Below are positions 19,055-27,210 of a stretch of 64,000 nt of DNA, one piece after another. Made by a program: the position numbers and the translations under genes. The DNA comes from JAKAGZ01 sp963783855. Its GTDB lineage: Bacteria; Bacteroidota; Ignavibacteria; Ignavibacteriales; Ignavibacteriaceae. Below the pieces are notes generated by a model. The model ran no database searches, was not told the DNA's origin, and saw nothing but the letters and a program-made list of their open reading frames with translations. The number at the start of each line of letters is the position of its first letter. Position 1 is the stretch's first letter. The DNA lies in NCBI GenBank assembly GCA_963783855.1, contig CAWAPE010000014.1, positions 124,001 through 188,000 on the forward strand, read 5' to 3'.

Positions 19055-19194
19055 GTGTTCTAAATTTAATTTTTGTCATCCCGAACCTGTCTGCCGATAG
19101 GCAGGCTTAGTTTTGGAATCGGCTATTTTTTCGATTATGAAATAAATTCAGAATGACAGCCAAAGCAAGATTTGTAATATTAAATTTAGAACAC
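19055..19194. repeat. Nested inverted-repeat element (GTCAT family inside a 16-bp palindrome)
   Basis: The outer arms GTGTTCTAAATTTAAT (19055-19070) and its exact complement (19179-19194) enclose an inner element. The inner element's ends are GTCATCCCGAA (from 19075) and TTCAGAATGAC (to 19157). Inside lies a CTGCC/GGCAG hairpin module (about 19087-19107). It fills most of the spacer between the nucleotidase-family gene and the transporter. The remaining spacer (19024-19267) shows no gene. Confidence 0.8.
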
Positions 19195-19267
19195 AAATTA
19201 AAATAGATTAATTATTAAGTAGTTAAAACGACCATTAAAACCATTTGGTTCCATGAAAAACTATACT

Positions 19268-20605
19268 TTATGCCGCAGTTGCATTATCCTGTCTGTCAAA
19301 AATCCTCTTGTATATAAGTAAAGCAATAGCAGCAGTTAGACCGATTCCCGCAAAGTAATACCAGATGTAATGCGCGTGGTCGTATGCATGCACAAGCTGT
19401 TCCGGGGACAAAGTTGTCGGGTCCGGAGCGTAGGCCGTTAATAAATAGCCGGAAATTCCGAAGCCTAAAATAGAGGACAGAAAAGAGTGAAGATGGCTGA
19501 ATCCGAGGTATAACCCCTCTTCGCCCTTTGGTGCCTGCAGTGAAAAATATTCGAGGTAACGCGGAGAAATAAAACATTCCGCCAATCCCTGGACAATTAT
19601 TCCGCAGATCATCATTACAGTAACCGGGTGAGCTGAAAAAAGTCCGAAAAAAGAAACAGACGTTCCGGTAATTTCTTTTAAAATTTCACTTGATGCCATC
19701 AGCAAAGCCGAAATTGGCATCAAAAACATTCCGATACTCATCGAAGAAACAGCCTTTACGTTTCTCATCAAGTTTGTAATAAACACAACTGAAATCATAA
19801 CAACAAATGGATTAACGTTTGCAATCCATTCCGGTGAAGCGTGCTCACCGACTGTACGCAAAACATATTTAGGCATAGTTGCGTAAAGCTGGTGTTGAAT
19901 AATCCAGAATCCCGTTACAATAATTATTAATAAAAGCAGCCTGACATTTGTAACGACTTTAATCAATCCATCCCAAGCTTCTTTGTATGTTTTTCCTTCA
20001 CCGTCAACATTTACACTTTTATAAAAAAAGTAGACAACAATAAGCGCAAGAAAGGTCATAGTTGCGGCATAAAAATTTATTGATTCGAGTCCCCATTGTA
20101 ATCTTAAAGGATAAGCAAAAGTTTTTCCAAGGAAAGCACCAACGTTTACAAGTCCGTAGAAAATAGAAAATCCGCGCGCACGAGTTTCTTCGTTTGTTGT
20201 TTTTGCAACTGTTCCCGTTATAATCGATTTAATAAACGATCCGCCGAACATTAAAATAATGAGTGCGGCAGGCACAGTGGTTTTATAAGGCAGAGCACCG
20301 AGAGTAAAATAACCAAGAGACAAAAGAGAGAAAGCGAGAATTATTGCTTTGCGGAATCCGATTTTATCAGCGAATGCACCGGTAAAGGGAGGAAGAAAAT
20401 AAAGCCCGGCAGCAAACACACCGCCGATCCAGCCTGCGTCAATATCGCTGTAGCCGACAACCCTGGAAAGATAAAGCGTGATTGCTATAAATACAGCGTA
20501 ATAGGCAGCGCGTTCAAAAAGCTCAACTATATTTGCGGTCCAGAATGCGGCCGGAAAATTCCAGGATGGTTTTTTTTCCACAGAAGATTTTGGCGTGTTC
20601 TTCAT
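19268..20605 (-). CDS. MFS transporter, proton-dependent oligopeptide (POT/PTR)-like
   Basis: A 445-residue inner-membrane protein with about 12 hydrophobic segments. The first helix carries the POT-type signature TANIVELFERAAYYAVF, similar to the ELFERxxYYG motif of peptide/H+ symporters. The loop between helices 2 and 3 has the MFS motif GAFADKIGFRKAI. Substrate cannot be fixed; a peptide or related solute is the best guess. A GGGAG ribosome-binding site lies just before the ATG. It appears to be a single-gene transcript with spacers on both sides. Confidence 0.8.
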   Translation of the reverse strand: MKNTPKSSVEKKPSWNFPAAFWTANIVELFERAAYYAVFIAITLYLSRVVGYSDIDAGWIGGVFAAGLYFLPPFTGAFADKIGFRKAIILAFSLLSLGYFTLGALPYKTTVPAALIILMFGGSFIKSIITGTVAKTTNEETRARGFSIFYGLVNVGAFLGKTFAYPLRLQWGLESINFYAATMTFLALIVVYFFYKSVNVDGEGKTYKEAWDGLIKVVTNVRLLLLIIIVTGFWIIQHQLYATMPKYVLRTVGEHASPEWIANVNPFVVMISVVFITNLMRNVKAVSSMSIGMFLMPISALLMASSEILKEITGTSVSFFGLFSAHPVTVMMICGIIVQGLAECFISPRYLEYFSLQAPKGEEGLYLGFSHLHSFLSSILGFGISGYLLTAYAPDPTTLSPEQLVHAYDHAHYIWYYFAGIGLTAAIALLIYKRIFDRQDNATAA

Positions 20606-20754
20606 TGCTCTCCCTTATTTTATTTTTGTGGTCGGGTAAAATAAGAAAATTTAACCATTTGACAGAGGAAAAAATGACGGTGCGTGCCTTGATTTTACCT
20701 TTATAAAGCAGGTTTTGCCGGCCGGAAGGTCGGGCTAGAAATTACACGCAGGAA

Positions 20755-21555
20755 TTACAACAGCTCTATTTGGTCTCCCACACGAATTAACCCTTCTCCC
20801 TCGTTTAGCAGGTTTATTCCAAACATAACTTTGTTATCAAACTTTCTGTAGGTGGCAAGAGTTTTAAGCGGCTCGTGGAGTCTTTCCCCGGTTTCCTGGT
20901 CCGTTGTGGTGATTACACACCGGGCGCAGGGTTTTACTCCATAAAATGTAATATTGTTTATCTTAAATTCTTTCATCTCGTCTTCCAGAAAAGGCTTCCC
21001 ACCGGTGAAGACAATGTTGGGACGGAAACGATTCATTGGAAGGGGTTCTTCAAGTTTTGAATTTAAATCGTCGAGTGAGGATTGCCCGATAATAAGAAAA
21101 GGATAGCCGTCGGCAAAACTTACCAGCTCGTTATTATTCTTTGAATATTTTTCATCTACCGGGCGGTGTGTTTTTTCCGGCTGAAACACCAGTTTGCATT
21201 CCACGCCAAGTGCCTCTGAAAACCATTTATCAGAATCCCTGCCGACCATAACGGCAGAACACGTATCATCCCAGATTGGCACGGTGATAACTCTTGATTG
21301 CACGATCTCAAAAGGAATAAAATGTTTGTCAGAATTCTTATTCCTGTTATAAACGATAAGTCCATCGTCTTTTATTTCAACATTTATAAATGCCATCTGC
21401 GGAAAATCGCGTTGTGTCATAAACATTCCATTTCCGTCTACCAGCATCCACCGCCTGTCGTGCTTAAAACCACGGTCGGTTACCTTTGCAGAGTTTAAAG
21501 AAATTCCCCGAAGTGATTTTACAGGGTATATGTTTAGTTCTGAGATAGTGAGCAT
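20755..21555 (-). CDS. MOSC domain-containing protein (YcbX-like)
   Basis: A 266-residue soluble protein. The N-terminal beta-barrel MOSC_N domain includes LNIYPVKSLRGISL and GFKHDRRWMLVD. A C-terminal MOSC domain has MNRFRPNIVF and the conserved cysteine in KPCARCVITTTD, followed by GERLHEPLKTLATYR. MOSC proteins carry sulfur or act in molybdenum-cofactor-dependent reduction; the E. coli relative YcbX is part of an N-hydroxylated-base detoxification system. No partner gene lies beside it. The assignment to family is firm and the specific reaction is not. Confidence 0.88.
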   Translation of the reverse strand: MLTISELNIYPVKSLRGISLNSAKVTDRGFKHDRRWMLVDGNGMFMTQRDFPQMAFINVEIKDDGLIVYNRNKNSDKHFIPFEIVQSRVITVPIWDDTCSAVMVGRDSDKWFSEALGVECKLVFQPEKTHRPVDEKYSKNNNELVSFADGYPFLIIGQSSLDDLNSKLEEPLPMNRFRPNIVFTGGKPFLEDEMKEFKINNITFYGVKPCARCVITTTDQETGERLHEPLKTLATYRKFDNKVMFGINLLNEGEGLIRVGDQIELL

Positions 21556-21590
21556 TTTATATTATTTGTGGTGTTCTAATTTCATAATAA

Positions 21591-21669
21591 GTCATCCCGA
21601 ATTTATTTCGGGATCTCATTGTTTTATTAGATTCTGAACCTGCCTACCGCTAGGCAGGTTCAGAATGAC
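21591..21669. repeat. GTCAT-family palindromic intergenic element
   Basis: It begins GTCATCCCGAA and ends TTCAGAATGAC. An internal hairpin CCCGAA-TTTAT-TTCGGG is followed by a CCTGCC/GGCAGG hairpin module. Its right end overlaps the last codons of the coiled-coil gene and supplies that gene's stop codon. It shares its left half with the copy at 40511-40574, which lacks the CCTGCC module. Confidence 0.75.
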
Positions 21670-21947
21670 AACAAATTATTTTTTCTTTTAAAATACTGAA
21701 TTATTTTTCTAATTGATGCAGTAATTTTTGTTATATCCTTTTTTATTGAATCCTTTTCAAACTGACTTATTGATGACTTAATTGTTTTAATGTCTTTTTT
21801 AATAGAATCCTTTTCGAACCGGCTTACCTTACTCTTTAATTCAGCGAGCAGTCCCGACATATGCAACTCTATTTTTTCAGACTGAGAAGAGCTTCTCCAA
21901 ACATCCCTTAGTTCTCCCCAAATATCTTTTAATTCTTCTTCCATCAT
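21660..21947 (-). CDS. Small coiled-coil protein encoded after an ECF sigma factor
   Basis: A protein of about 95 residues made almost entirely of charged helix, with no membrane segment. It contains a tandem duplication: FEKDSIKKDIKTIKSSIS is followed directly by FEKDSIKKDITKITASI. The start is taken at the ATG at 21945-21947, which has a GGAG site 9 nt upstream; earlier TTG codons are less likely. It starts within about 20 nt of the sigma-factor stop, so the two form an operon and this could be an accessory or sigma regulator. I recognise no family. The last codons and stop lie inside a palindromic repeat. Confidence 0.65.
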   Translation of the reverse strand: MMEEELKDIWGELRDVWRSSSQSEKIELHMSGLLAELKSKVSRFEKDSIKKDIKTIKSSISQFEKDSIKKDITKITASIRKIIQYFKRKNNLLSF

Positions 21948-21966
21948 TTTTGCTTGCTCCAACAAA

Positions 21967-22473
21967 TTATTTTAATTTTTTAGTTATACATTTCAACAAC
22001 AATTTCCTGATTCTTTTCATTTTAACGGCGATATGATTTTCTGTCAAGTCCGTAATAACAGCAATTTCTTTATAGGGAAGTTCTTCCAGCGAAAGAACGA
22101 CAATAGATTTATCCACTTCGTTCAATTTTGAAATACATTCCCGCAGCGCCAGATATTTTTCCTGTTGATCTTTCTCCGGGGTATTTTCCGCAGGTAAAAA
22201 TTTAATTGAATCCAGGCTAACAGGATTTTGGTTCTTTTTTTCCAGTCTCGCTTTTGAGGTATAGCAAACATTTATTGCAATTTTATAAACCCAAGTGTTT
22301 ATGCCGGAATTACCTTTAAATGTAGGTAATGATTTCCAGACCTGTATCACAACTTCCTGGAAAAGATCCTGCGGTTCAATTGGCGAAACCGCGTAAATCT
22401 TGCATATCCTGTAGATTTTGTGCTTGTTTTCTTCCAGTATTTCTGAAAAAGCCTGTTCTGTTTGATTTTGCAT
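21967..22473 (-). CDS. RNA polymerase ECF-type sigma factor
   Basis: A 168-residue group IV sigma factor. Region 2 covers about residues 15-85 with PQDLFQEVVIQVWKSLPTF and NTWVYKIAINVCY, the -10 recognition helix area. Region 4 covers about 110-165 with LEELPYKEIAVITDLTENHIAVKMKRIRK, a helix-turn-helix for the -35. No transmembrane anti-sigma gene follows; instead a soluble coiled-coil protein does. The upstream DNA (about 22493-22518) holds a TAACAGG/CCTGTTT inverted pair that might be an autoregulatory site. The regulon is unknown. Confidence 0.92.
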   Translation of the reverse strand: MQNQTEQAFSEILEENKHKIYRICKIYAVSPIEPQDLFQEVVIQVWKSLPTFKGNSGINTWVYKIAINVCYTSKARLEKKNQNPVSLDSIKFLPAENTPEKDQQEKYLALRECISKLNEVDKSIVVLSLEELPYKEIAVITDLTENHIAVKMKRIRKLLLKCITKKLK

Positions 22474-22583
22474 ATAAGTTTTATTTTCCTGTTTCTATAA
22501 TGTTAGTAACAGGTTTTCCGGAAATATGACAGGAAATGTTTTACTGGGAAGATATTTATTTTGGAGATTGTGAGCATAAATTA

Positions 22584-23165
22584 TCATTCTTTTGTAGGAT
22601 TTAGTGTTTCTTTATATAACTTTGAATTTGTAATAATTTTTTTACAGTTATAGATATATGATTTCGCTTTTTTAAATTCACTTGTTTTTAGCCTCAAAGC
22701 GACATCAGGATGAATTACTAACATTCTTACAACTTCCAAGCAATCTAAAATCATTTGTGGCATTTCATGCAATTCAATGGACCAAAACTTTGGAGTGAAA
22801 TGTTCAAAATTATTTCGAAATACTTTATGTAACCGTCTAATTGAATCTTTTTGTTGTTTGGAGAATTTATAATCTTGGTAATCAATATCTGCTCTCATTA
22901 TAAGAGGGTTTTCACATCTTTTTATAGCTTCCCCGAAATTAATCAATCTATCAGTGCCCGCTTTTGTTTTTTCAATTACACTGTGGGAATTTGTTCCTCG
23001 ACATGCAGAGATGGCAAAACCATAAATTGCACTATGTAGAGTTATTATTACCCATTTCCAATTTTGTTTTTCTTTTTCAACTGTTTTAATATGCCAATAA
23101 CATTTCGCTAAATTATCTAAAGCGTTAGTTCTTTCATCATATCTCATCCATTTTGCTCTGATCAT
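22584..23165 (-). CDS. HEPN-like hypothetical protein
   Basis: A 193-residue helical protein without signal peptide or membrane segment. Around residues 128-140 it carries RRLHKVFRNNFEHFTPKFWS. This includes an R-x4-H arrangement (RNNFEH) like the catalytic motif of HEPN-fold RNases, followed by a hydrophobic helix. HEPN proteins often cut RNA in defence or toxin roles, but many are inactive, so that function is an inference. The gene lies directly downstream of a duplicated scrap of the S9 peptidase gene and among palindromic repeats, a context suggesting it was inserted. The start has AAGGG nearby. Confidence 0.55.
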   Translation of the reverse strand: MIRAKWMRYDERTNALDNLAKCYWHIKTVEKEKQNWKWVIITLHSAIYGFAISACRGTNSHSVIEKTKAGTDRLINFGEAIKRCENPLIMRADIDYQDYKFSKQQKDSIRRLHKVFRNNFEHFTPKFWSIELHEMPQMILDCLEVVRMLVIHPDVALRLKTSEFKKAKSYIYNCKKIITNSKLYKETLNPTKE

Positions 23166-23183
23166 TTGGATCCCTTATCTTAC

Positions 23184-23247
23184 TTTAAATATTTTCTTAT
23201 ATTCATCCGTCCAGCTGCTTGGTTCAACAAAGCCATGGTTTTCAAGA
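23184..23247 (-). pseudogene. Duplicated 3' fragment of the S9 peptidase gene
   Basis: These 64 bp match 23476-23539, the tail of the intact S9 peptidase gene, with a few substitutions. They encode LENHGFVEPSSWTDEYKKIF, including a copy of the catalytic-His segment, followed quickly by a stop. There is no start or upstream body, so it is a remnant. The two copies are direct repeats 292 bp apart and flank a cluster of palindromic repeats. Confidence 0.8.
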
Positions 23248-23249
23248 AA

Positions 23250-23430
23250 TATTGAACCACTACGCGGTTCTCTATTCCGGAACTTATATATAGTTACAAA
23301 TATTAAACACCTGCGGTGTTTTGCAGGAATCCCGTAAGGGATTCAATATTTGTAGAAAATTAACTCACAACGACAACCAGAACCACGTAGTGGTTCAACA
23401 AATATAATTTAATTCACTAATGCTGTCAGT
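23250..23430. repeat. Cluster of short palindromic repeats
   Basis: Several hairpin units occur in a row: GAACCACTACGCGGTTC (about 23254-23270), ACACCTGCGGTGT (about 23307-23319), ATCCCGTAAGGGAT (about 23329-23342) and GAACCACGTAGTGGTTC (about 23380-23396). The units are linked by AATATTTGTAG-like sequence, and CAAATATT and AATATTTG form outer arms. No coding sequence is seen. This looks like a Bacteroidetes-type REP cluster. Confidence 0.7.
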
Positions 23431-23451
23431 GATAAATCGTGGTGAAAAATA

Positions 23452-25851
23452 TCATTTTAAATTCTCTTCAAACAATTTAAATATTCTTTTATACTCATCA
23501 GTCCAGCTGCTTGGTTCAACAAAGCCGTGGTTCTCAAGAGGGTAAACGGCAAATTCCCAGTTGTCTTTTCCGAGTTCAATTAATCTTTGCACAAGCCTTA
23601 TATCATCCTGTGCGTGTACATTTTGGTCAATCAAACCGTGACAAATAAGCAAGTGGCCTTTCAATCCTTCGGCGTAATAAATCGGAGAACTTTTCTGGTA
23701 CGCAAGACTATCCAGTTGAGGCACATTTAAAATTGCGGAAGTGTAGCCGTGGTTGTAGTGCGACCAGTCGGTAACAGAACGGAGAGCGGCGCCCGCCGCA
23801 AAAACTCCCGGCGTTTTAAACATCGCCATTTCGGTGATAAACCCGCCGTAAGAGCCGCCGTAGATTCCAATTCTTTTTGCATTGACGTTATACTTTTCAA
23901 CCATAAACTTTGCACCATCTACCTGGTCGGTGAGATCCTTTCCGCCCATGTTCCTGTAGATTGCCGTTCTCCAGTCGCGCCCATAACCTGCGCTGGCGCG
24001 GTAATCCATATCCATTACAGTGTAGCCGTGGTCCGCCAAAAAATTATTGAACATATATTCGCGGAAATAACCGCTCCACCATTTGTGAGCGTTCTGTAAA
24101 TAACCCGCACCGTGTACAAAGATTACTGCGGGACCATTCATTTCAGGATTCTTCGGGTGATAAACTCTTGCGTGAACCTGCGCGCCGTCTCTCGCTGTGA
24201 AAGTGATAAAATCAGGAGTTCTCCACGGGTAAGATTTAAACTCCGCACTTTCCGAATAAGTAATCTGTGTTTCCTTTACGCCGGGTTCGTTTTTCATTAT
24301 ATAAAGTTCCCACGGTTTGTTCGCAAAAGAATAACGGATCGCTAAATGTTTTTCATCCGGAGAAAGAGTTACGTCATTGTTTCCTTCCATCGTTGTAATT
24401 TGTTCGGGTGTTCCGCCTTCGAGTGGCATCTTGTAAAAATGTCTTACTTCCGGCCCGACCTGGCTTGAAGTGAAGTACCAGTATTTTTTGTCCTTTGAAA
24501 TTTCGGGTGTAAAAACTTCAAAGTTTCCTTTTGTTAATTGTTTCTTTTCGCCGGTAAAAACATTTTCTGTGTAAAGATGTGAATAGCCGGAAGCTTCCGA
24601 CTGGAAATAAATACTTTTGTTATCCGGCATCCAGCCGAGTGTCAGCGGCCCACCAAACCAGCCTATTCCTGGCCCGGCTATCCATGCGTCATCGTGCTGG
24701 TGGTCAATTATTTTCAGAGAGCCGTTTGAGACATCAAGCAGCATTATCCAGCGGTCTTTAAAATCCTGCGTCCTGATATCAACAACTGCATGTTTTCCAT
24801 CATCAGACCAGGCAAGGCCCTGATAAGAAACATCTCTCGGTTTTTCGTATTTGTCTTTATAATCTTTTTTGTCTTTTGCGTAATCTTTAAGGTAAGCGGG
24901 CTTGTCATAAATTCCGGGTATGCTTTTAGTAGAAACGTAATAAACTGTGTCGTTGGCAATGTCGTAAATTCCCAGCTCGTAAGTAGTCTGTTTTGCACCA
25001 ACATCGGGCCTGCCGGGAATATCTTTTGTGAAACCGGACTCTGTAACATAGTTCGGAACTATTGTGTTTTTAACGCCTGAAGGCCTTTCCCCGAGTATAA
25101 AAGTAACATAATCCTGATCAGGAGAAAGCTCGGTGTTATAAACGAATTTATCCTGTATATAAATTTCGAGCGGCCTTTCAGGTTTCATTTCCTCGCGGGC
25201 TTCTTTTCTTTTTTCAGACCTTTCTTTCCTGTCGCGCAGAACTTTGATCAACTGCATTTCCTGGCTTTTAACATATTTTTCTTCTTCGCCTGAAGGTCCG
25301 TGTTCTTCTTTCTTATTTCCTTTTTTGAAATCCGTTAGTTGTGTTGTAAGACCGGAACTAAAATTCCATTCATATAAATTATTGTCTTTTGTATATGTGA
25401 TTTCCTTTTCGTCAAAAGTAAATACGGGATCAGATTCAGAGTCAACCGTATTTGTTATCTGTCTGCCTTTCCCCGTTTTAATATTATAGAGAAAAATGTC
25501 GCCGTTTTTCGAATATACTTTTTCTGTTTTGTCTTTATTGTAATCGCCGTATTGGGATGGAAGATTAAATCTTTCATCGAATGATACTTTCTGTGGAACT
25601 CCGCCACTAACAGAAACGGAGTAAAGCGAATCGCCATCATTGTTATCCGGATTCCACATAAAATAGATTTTACTTCCGTCCTCAGACCAGCGAATATCCG
25701 AAGGGGAAGTTCCCATCCATTTTGGATTCCGCATTATGTTTTTTATTGTGAGTTCAGGTTTTGAATTGCTTTTTTCGTTCTGCTGTGGGTAAACAAAAAA
25801 CGAAATTGTAAGAAGAAAAAAGATTACCGGGAAAAGTTTTGAGAGTTTCAT
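23452..25851 (-). CDS. Secreted S9 family peptidase (prolyl oligopeptidase / dipeptidyl-peptidase type)
   Basis: A 799-residue serine peptidase for extracytoplasmic peptides. A signal peptide covers about residues 1-22 (MKLSKLFPVIFFLLTISFF). A beta-propeller with WD40-like PD40 segments runs to about residue 550. The C-terminal alpha/beta-hydrolase has Ser667 in YGGSYGGF, Asp742 in CHGLIDQNV and His775 in LENHGFVEP, so the triad is complete. Such enzymes are abundant in peptide-fermenting Bacteroidetes relatives. Its stop region is followed by the palindrome cluster and a copy of its own tail. The POT-like transporter 3 kb away could take up its products, but that is only a suggestion. Confidence 0.92.
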   Translation of the reverse strand: MKLSKLFPVIFFLLTISFFVYPQQNEKSNSKPELTIKNIMRNPKWMGTSPSDIRWSEDGSKIYFMWNPDNNDGDSLYSVSVSGGVPQKVSFDERFNLPSQYGDYNKDKTEKVYSKNGDIFLYNIKTGKGRQITNTVDSESDPVFTFDEKEITYTKDNNLYEWNFSSGLTTQLTDFKKGNKKEEHGPSGEEEKYVKSQEMQLIKVLRDRKERSEKRKEAREEMKPERPLEIYIQDKFVYNTELSPDQDYVTFILGERPSGVKNTIVPNYVTESGFTKDIPGRPDVGAKQTTYELGIYDIANDTVYYVSTKSIPGIYDKPAYLKDYAKDKKDYKDKYEKPRDVSYQGLAWSDDGKHAVVDIRTQDFKDRWIMLLDVSNGSLKIIDHQHDDAWIAGPGIGWFGGPLTLGWMPDNKSIYFQSEASGYSHLYTENVFTGEKKQLTKGNFEVFTPEISKDKKYWYFTSSQVGPEVRHFYKMPLEGGTPEQITTMEGNNDVTLSPDEKHLAIRYSFANKPWELYIMKNEPGVKETQITYSESAEFKSYPWRTPDFITFTARDGAQVHARVYHPKNPEMNGPAVIFVHGAGYLQNAHKWWSGYFREYMFNNFLADHGYTVMDMDYRASAGYGRDWRTAIYRNMGGKDLTDQVDGAKFMVEKYNVNAKRIGIYGGSYGGFITEMAMFKTPGVFAAGAALRSVTDWSHYNHGYTSAILNVPQLDSLAYQKSSPIYYAEGLKGHLLICHGLIDQNVHAQDDIRLVQRLIELGKDNWEFAVYPLENHGFVEPSSWTDEYKRIFKLFEENLK

Positions 25852-25891
25852 TATGTCCCTAAGATTTTTTGTTCTGAGAAAGTTCTAAGTT

Positions 25892-25974
25892 GTCATTTCG
25901 ACTGAAGGGAGAAATCTTTGTTCACATTATAGATTTCTCAGTCGTCAGGCAGCACCGAACTCCTTCGAAATGAC
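25892..25974. repeat. GTCAT-family palindromic intergenic element
   Basis: Left end GTCATTTCGA (25892-25901), right end TCGAAATGAC (25965-25974), with internal GAGAAATCT and AGATTTCTC segments that pair. It separates the metallophosphoesterase gene from the S9 peptidase gene and is the same subtype as 27591-27672 and 34095-34178. Confidence 0.75.
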
Positions 25975-25977
25975 ATT

Positions 25978-27210
25978 TTATTTCTTAATATCTATCACTG
26001 TCACTCCCGGGGTTGAATTATACCTGATCGGCGCAATTGACATTCCGAGCCCGGGTGAAATGACCATCATCGTGTTGCCAAAGTAAAAATCACCTTTTAT
26101 GTGCGAAGTTTCAACCATAGTTGGGGTAAGATTAATAAAAGGGAAAAGAAAAGTTATCTGTCCGCCATGAGTGTGCCCGGCGAAGATAAGATCATATTTC
26201 TTTTTAACGGCTTCGTTTATTACAAGGTTTCGCGGCTGATGAACAAGCATAATGTTCAAATCATTTTTTGATACTGAATGATCGACAAGCGAGTCGAGAT
26301 CTTTTTTTGAAATTCTTTTTGAATATGTTTCTGTTGCAAATGTAATTCCAATCCTTGCTGTATCAATAAGCAGACTTCGTTGATTATCGTCGAACATAAA
26401 AACATTATACTTTGCCAGAGCTTCTGTAATTTCTTTTCGGCTCCTGGCATTATCGCTCCTGTAAGCCCAGTTATCGTGATCACCCACACAGGAATACACA
26501 CCGTATTTTGAATTTATATTTCCGAGGTATTGCGCAACTGAATCGATATAAGCAGGACCTGAGCTTATTAAATCACCGCCGATTAAAACCAGGTCAGGAT
26601 TTGTTGAATTTACTTTTCTAACAAATCTTAACACTCTTTTTTTGTCCGTATACCTGTCAGCGTGAATGTCGGATATAAGCACTATCCTCATGTTATCTAA
26701 AACATTTGGTAAATCTTTTTTGTGATATACGGTTTCCCTGATATTGACGGTGTTATAATCGTAATACATTCTTAAAGGAATATATGCCGTGAAGAACAAA
26801 ATTATTATGAAAAGAAAACGTGCTTCGTAGGGAAAAATCTTCCCTTTATGTTTTCTGTACAAAGGAAGAAAAATTAGCTTAATAATATCGATCAGCAGAA
26901 AGAAAAGAATGCACTGCATTACTAAAACTATGAAAAACCAGAATGGGTAAACCAGCAGGTAATCTATAGTTCTGCCTGCTGGAAATAAAAAATTAACCGG
27001 ACGGGCAATAGCCTGGTAAGCCCAGACAACAACCACAAATAAAGGGTAAAGATTAAAGAAAACGAGTGCAATTATTTTTACAAATTTAGCTTTGCTTTTA
27101 GAAATGCCAGGATAAACAGTAAGAAATGTTCTAAACGCTTTTTTTGTGAAGTAAAATTCAATTAAGAATAAAAGCGCAATAAATAAAACTATCCTGATGA
27201 CCATTCCCAT
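25978..27210 (-). CDS. Membrane-anchored metallophosphoesterase (YkuE/YaeI-like)
   Basis: A 410-residue protein with about four N-terminal hydrophobic segments (residues 1-155), followed by a calcineurin-like phosphoesterase domain facing one side of the membrane. Metal motifs are VLISDIHADR, LIGGDLISSG, LVHQPRN and FAGHTHGGQI. The usual GNHD motif reads VGDHDNW, so the conserved Asn is Asp, an uncommon change that could alter metal binding. Related proteins act on membrane phospho-compounds such as UDP-diacylglucosamine-type lipids, but the substrate here is unknown. It overlaps the preceding gene by one base (TAATG), so the pair is coupled. Confidence 0.82.
   Translation of the reverse strand: MGMVIRIVLFIALLFLIEFYFTKKAFRTFLTVYPGISKSKAKFVKIIALVFFNLYPLFVVVVWAYQAIARPVNFLFPAGRTIDYLLVYPFWFFIVLVMQCILFFLLIDIIKLIFLPLYRKHKGKIFPYEARFLFIIILFFTAYIPLRMYYDYNTVNIRETVYHKKDLPNVLDNMRIVLISDIHADRYTDKKRVLRFVRKVNSTNPDLVLIGGDLISSGPAYIDSVAQYLGNINSKYGVYSCVGDHDNWAYRSDNARSRKEITEALAKYNVFMFDDNQRSLLIDTARIGITFATETYSKRISKKDLDSLVDHSVSKNDLNIMLVHQPRNLVINEAVKKKYDLIFAGHTHGGQITFLFPFINLTPTMVETSHIKGDFYFGNTMMVISPGLGMSIAPIRYNSTPGVTVIDIKK

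Noticed and set aside
23250..23430. CRISPR-like array
   Set aside because: The repeat units are short palindromes of differing sequence with no regular spacers and no cas genes nearby.
23749..24099. 116-residue open frame opposite the S9 peptidase gene
   Set aside because: It lies antisense to the catalytic domain with low-complexity composition; judged a shadow frame.
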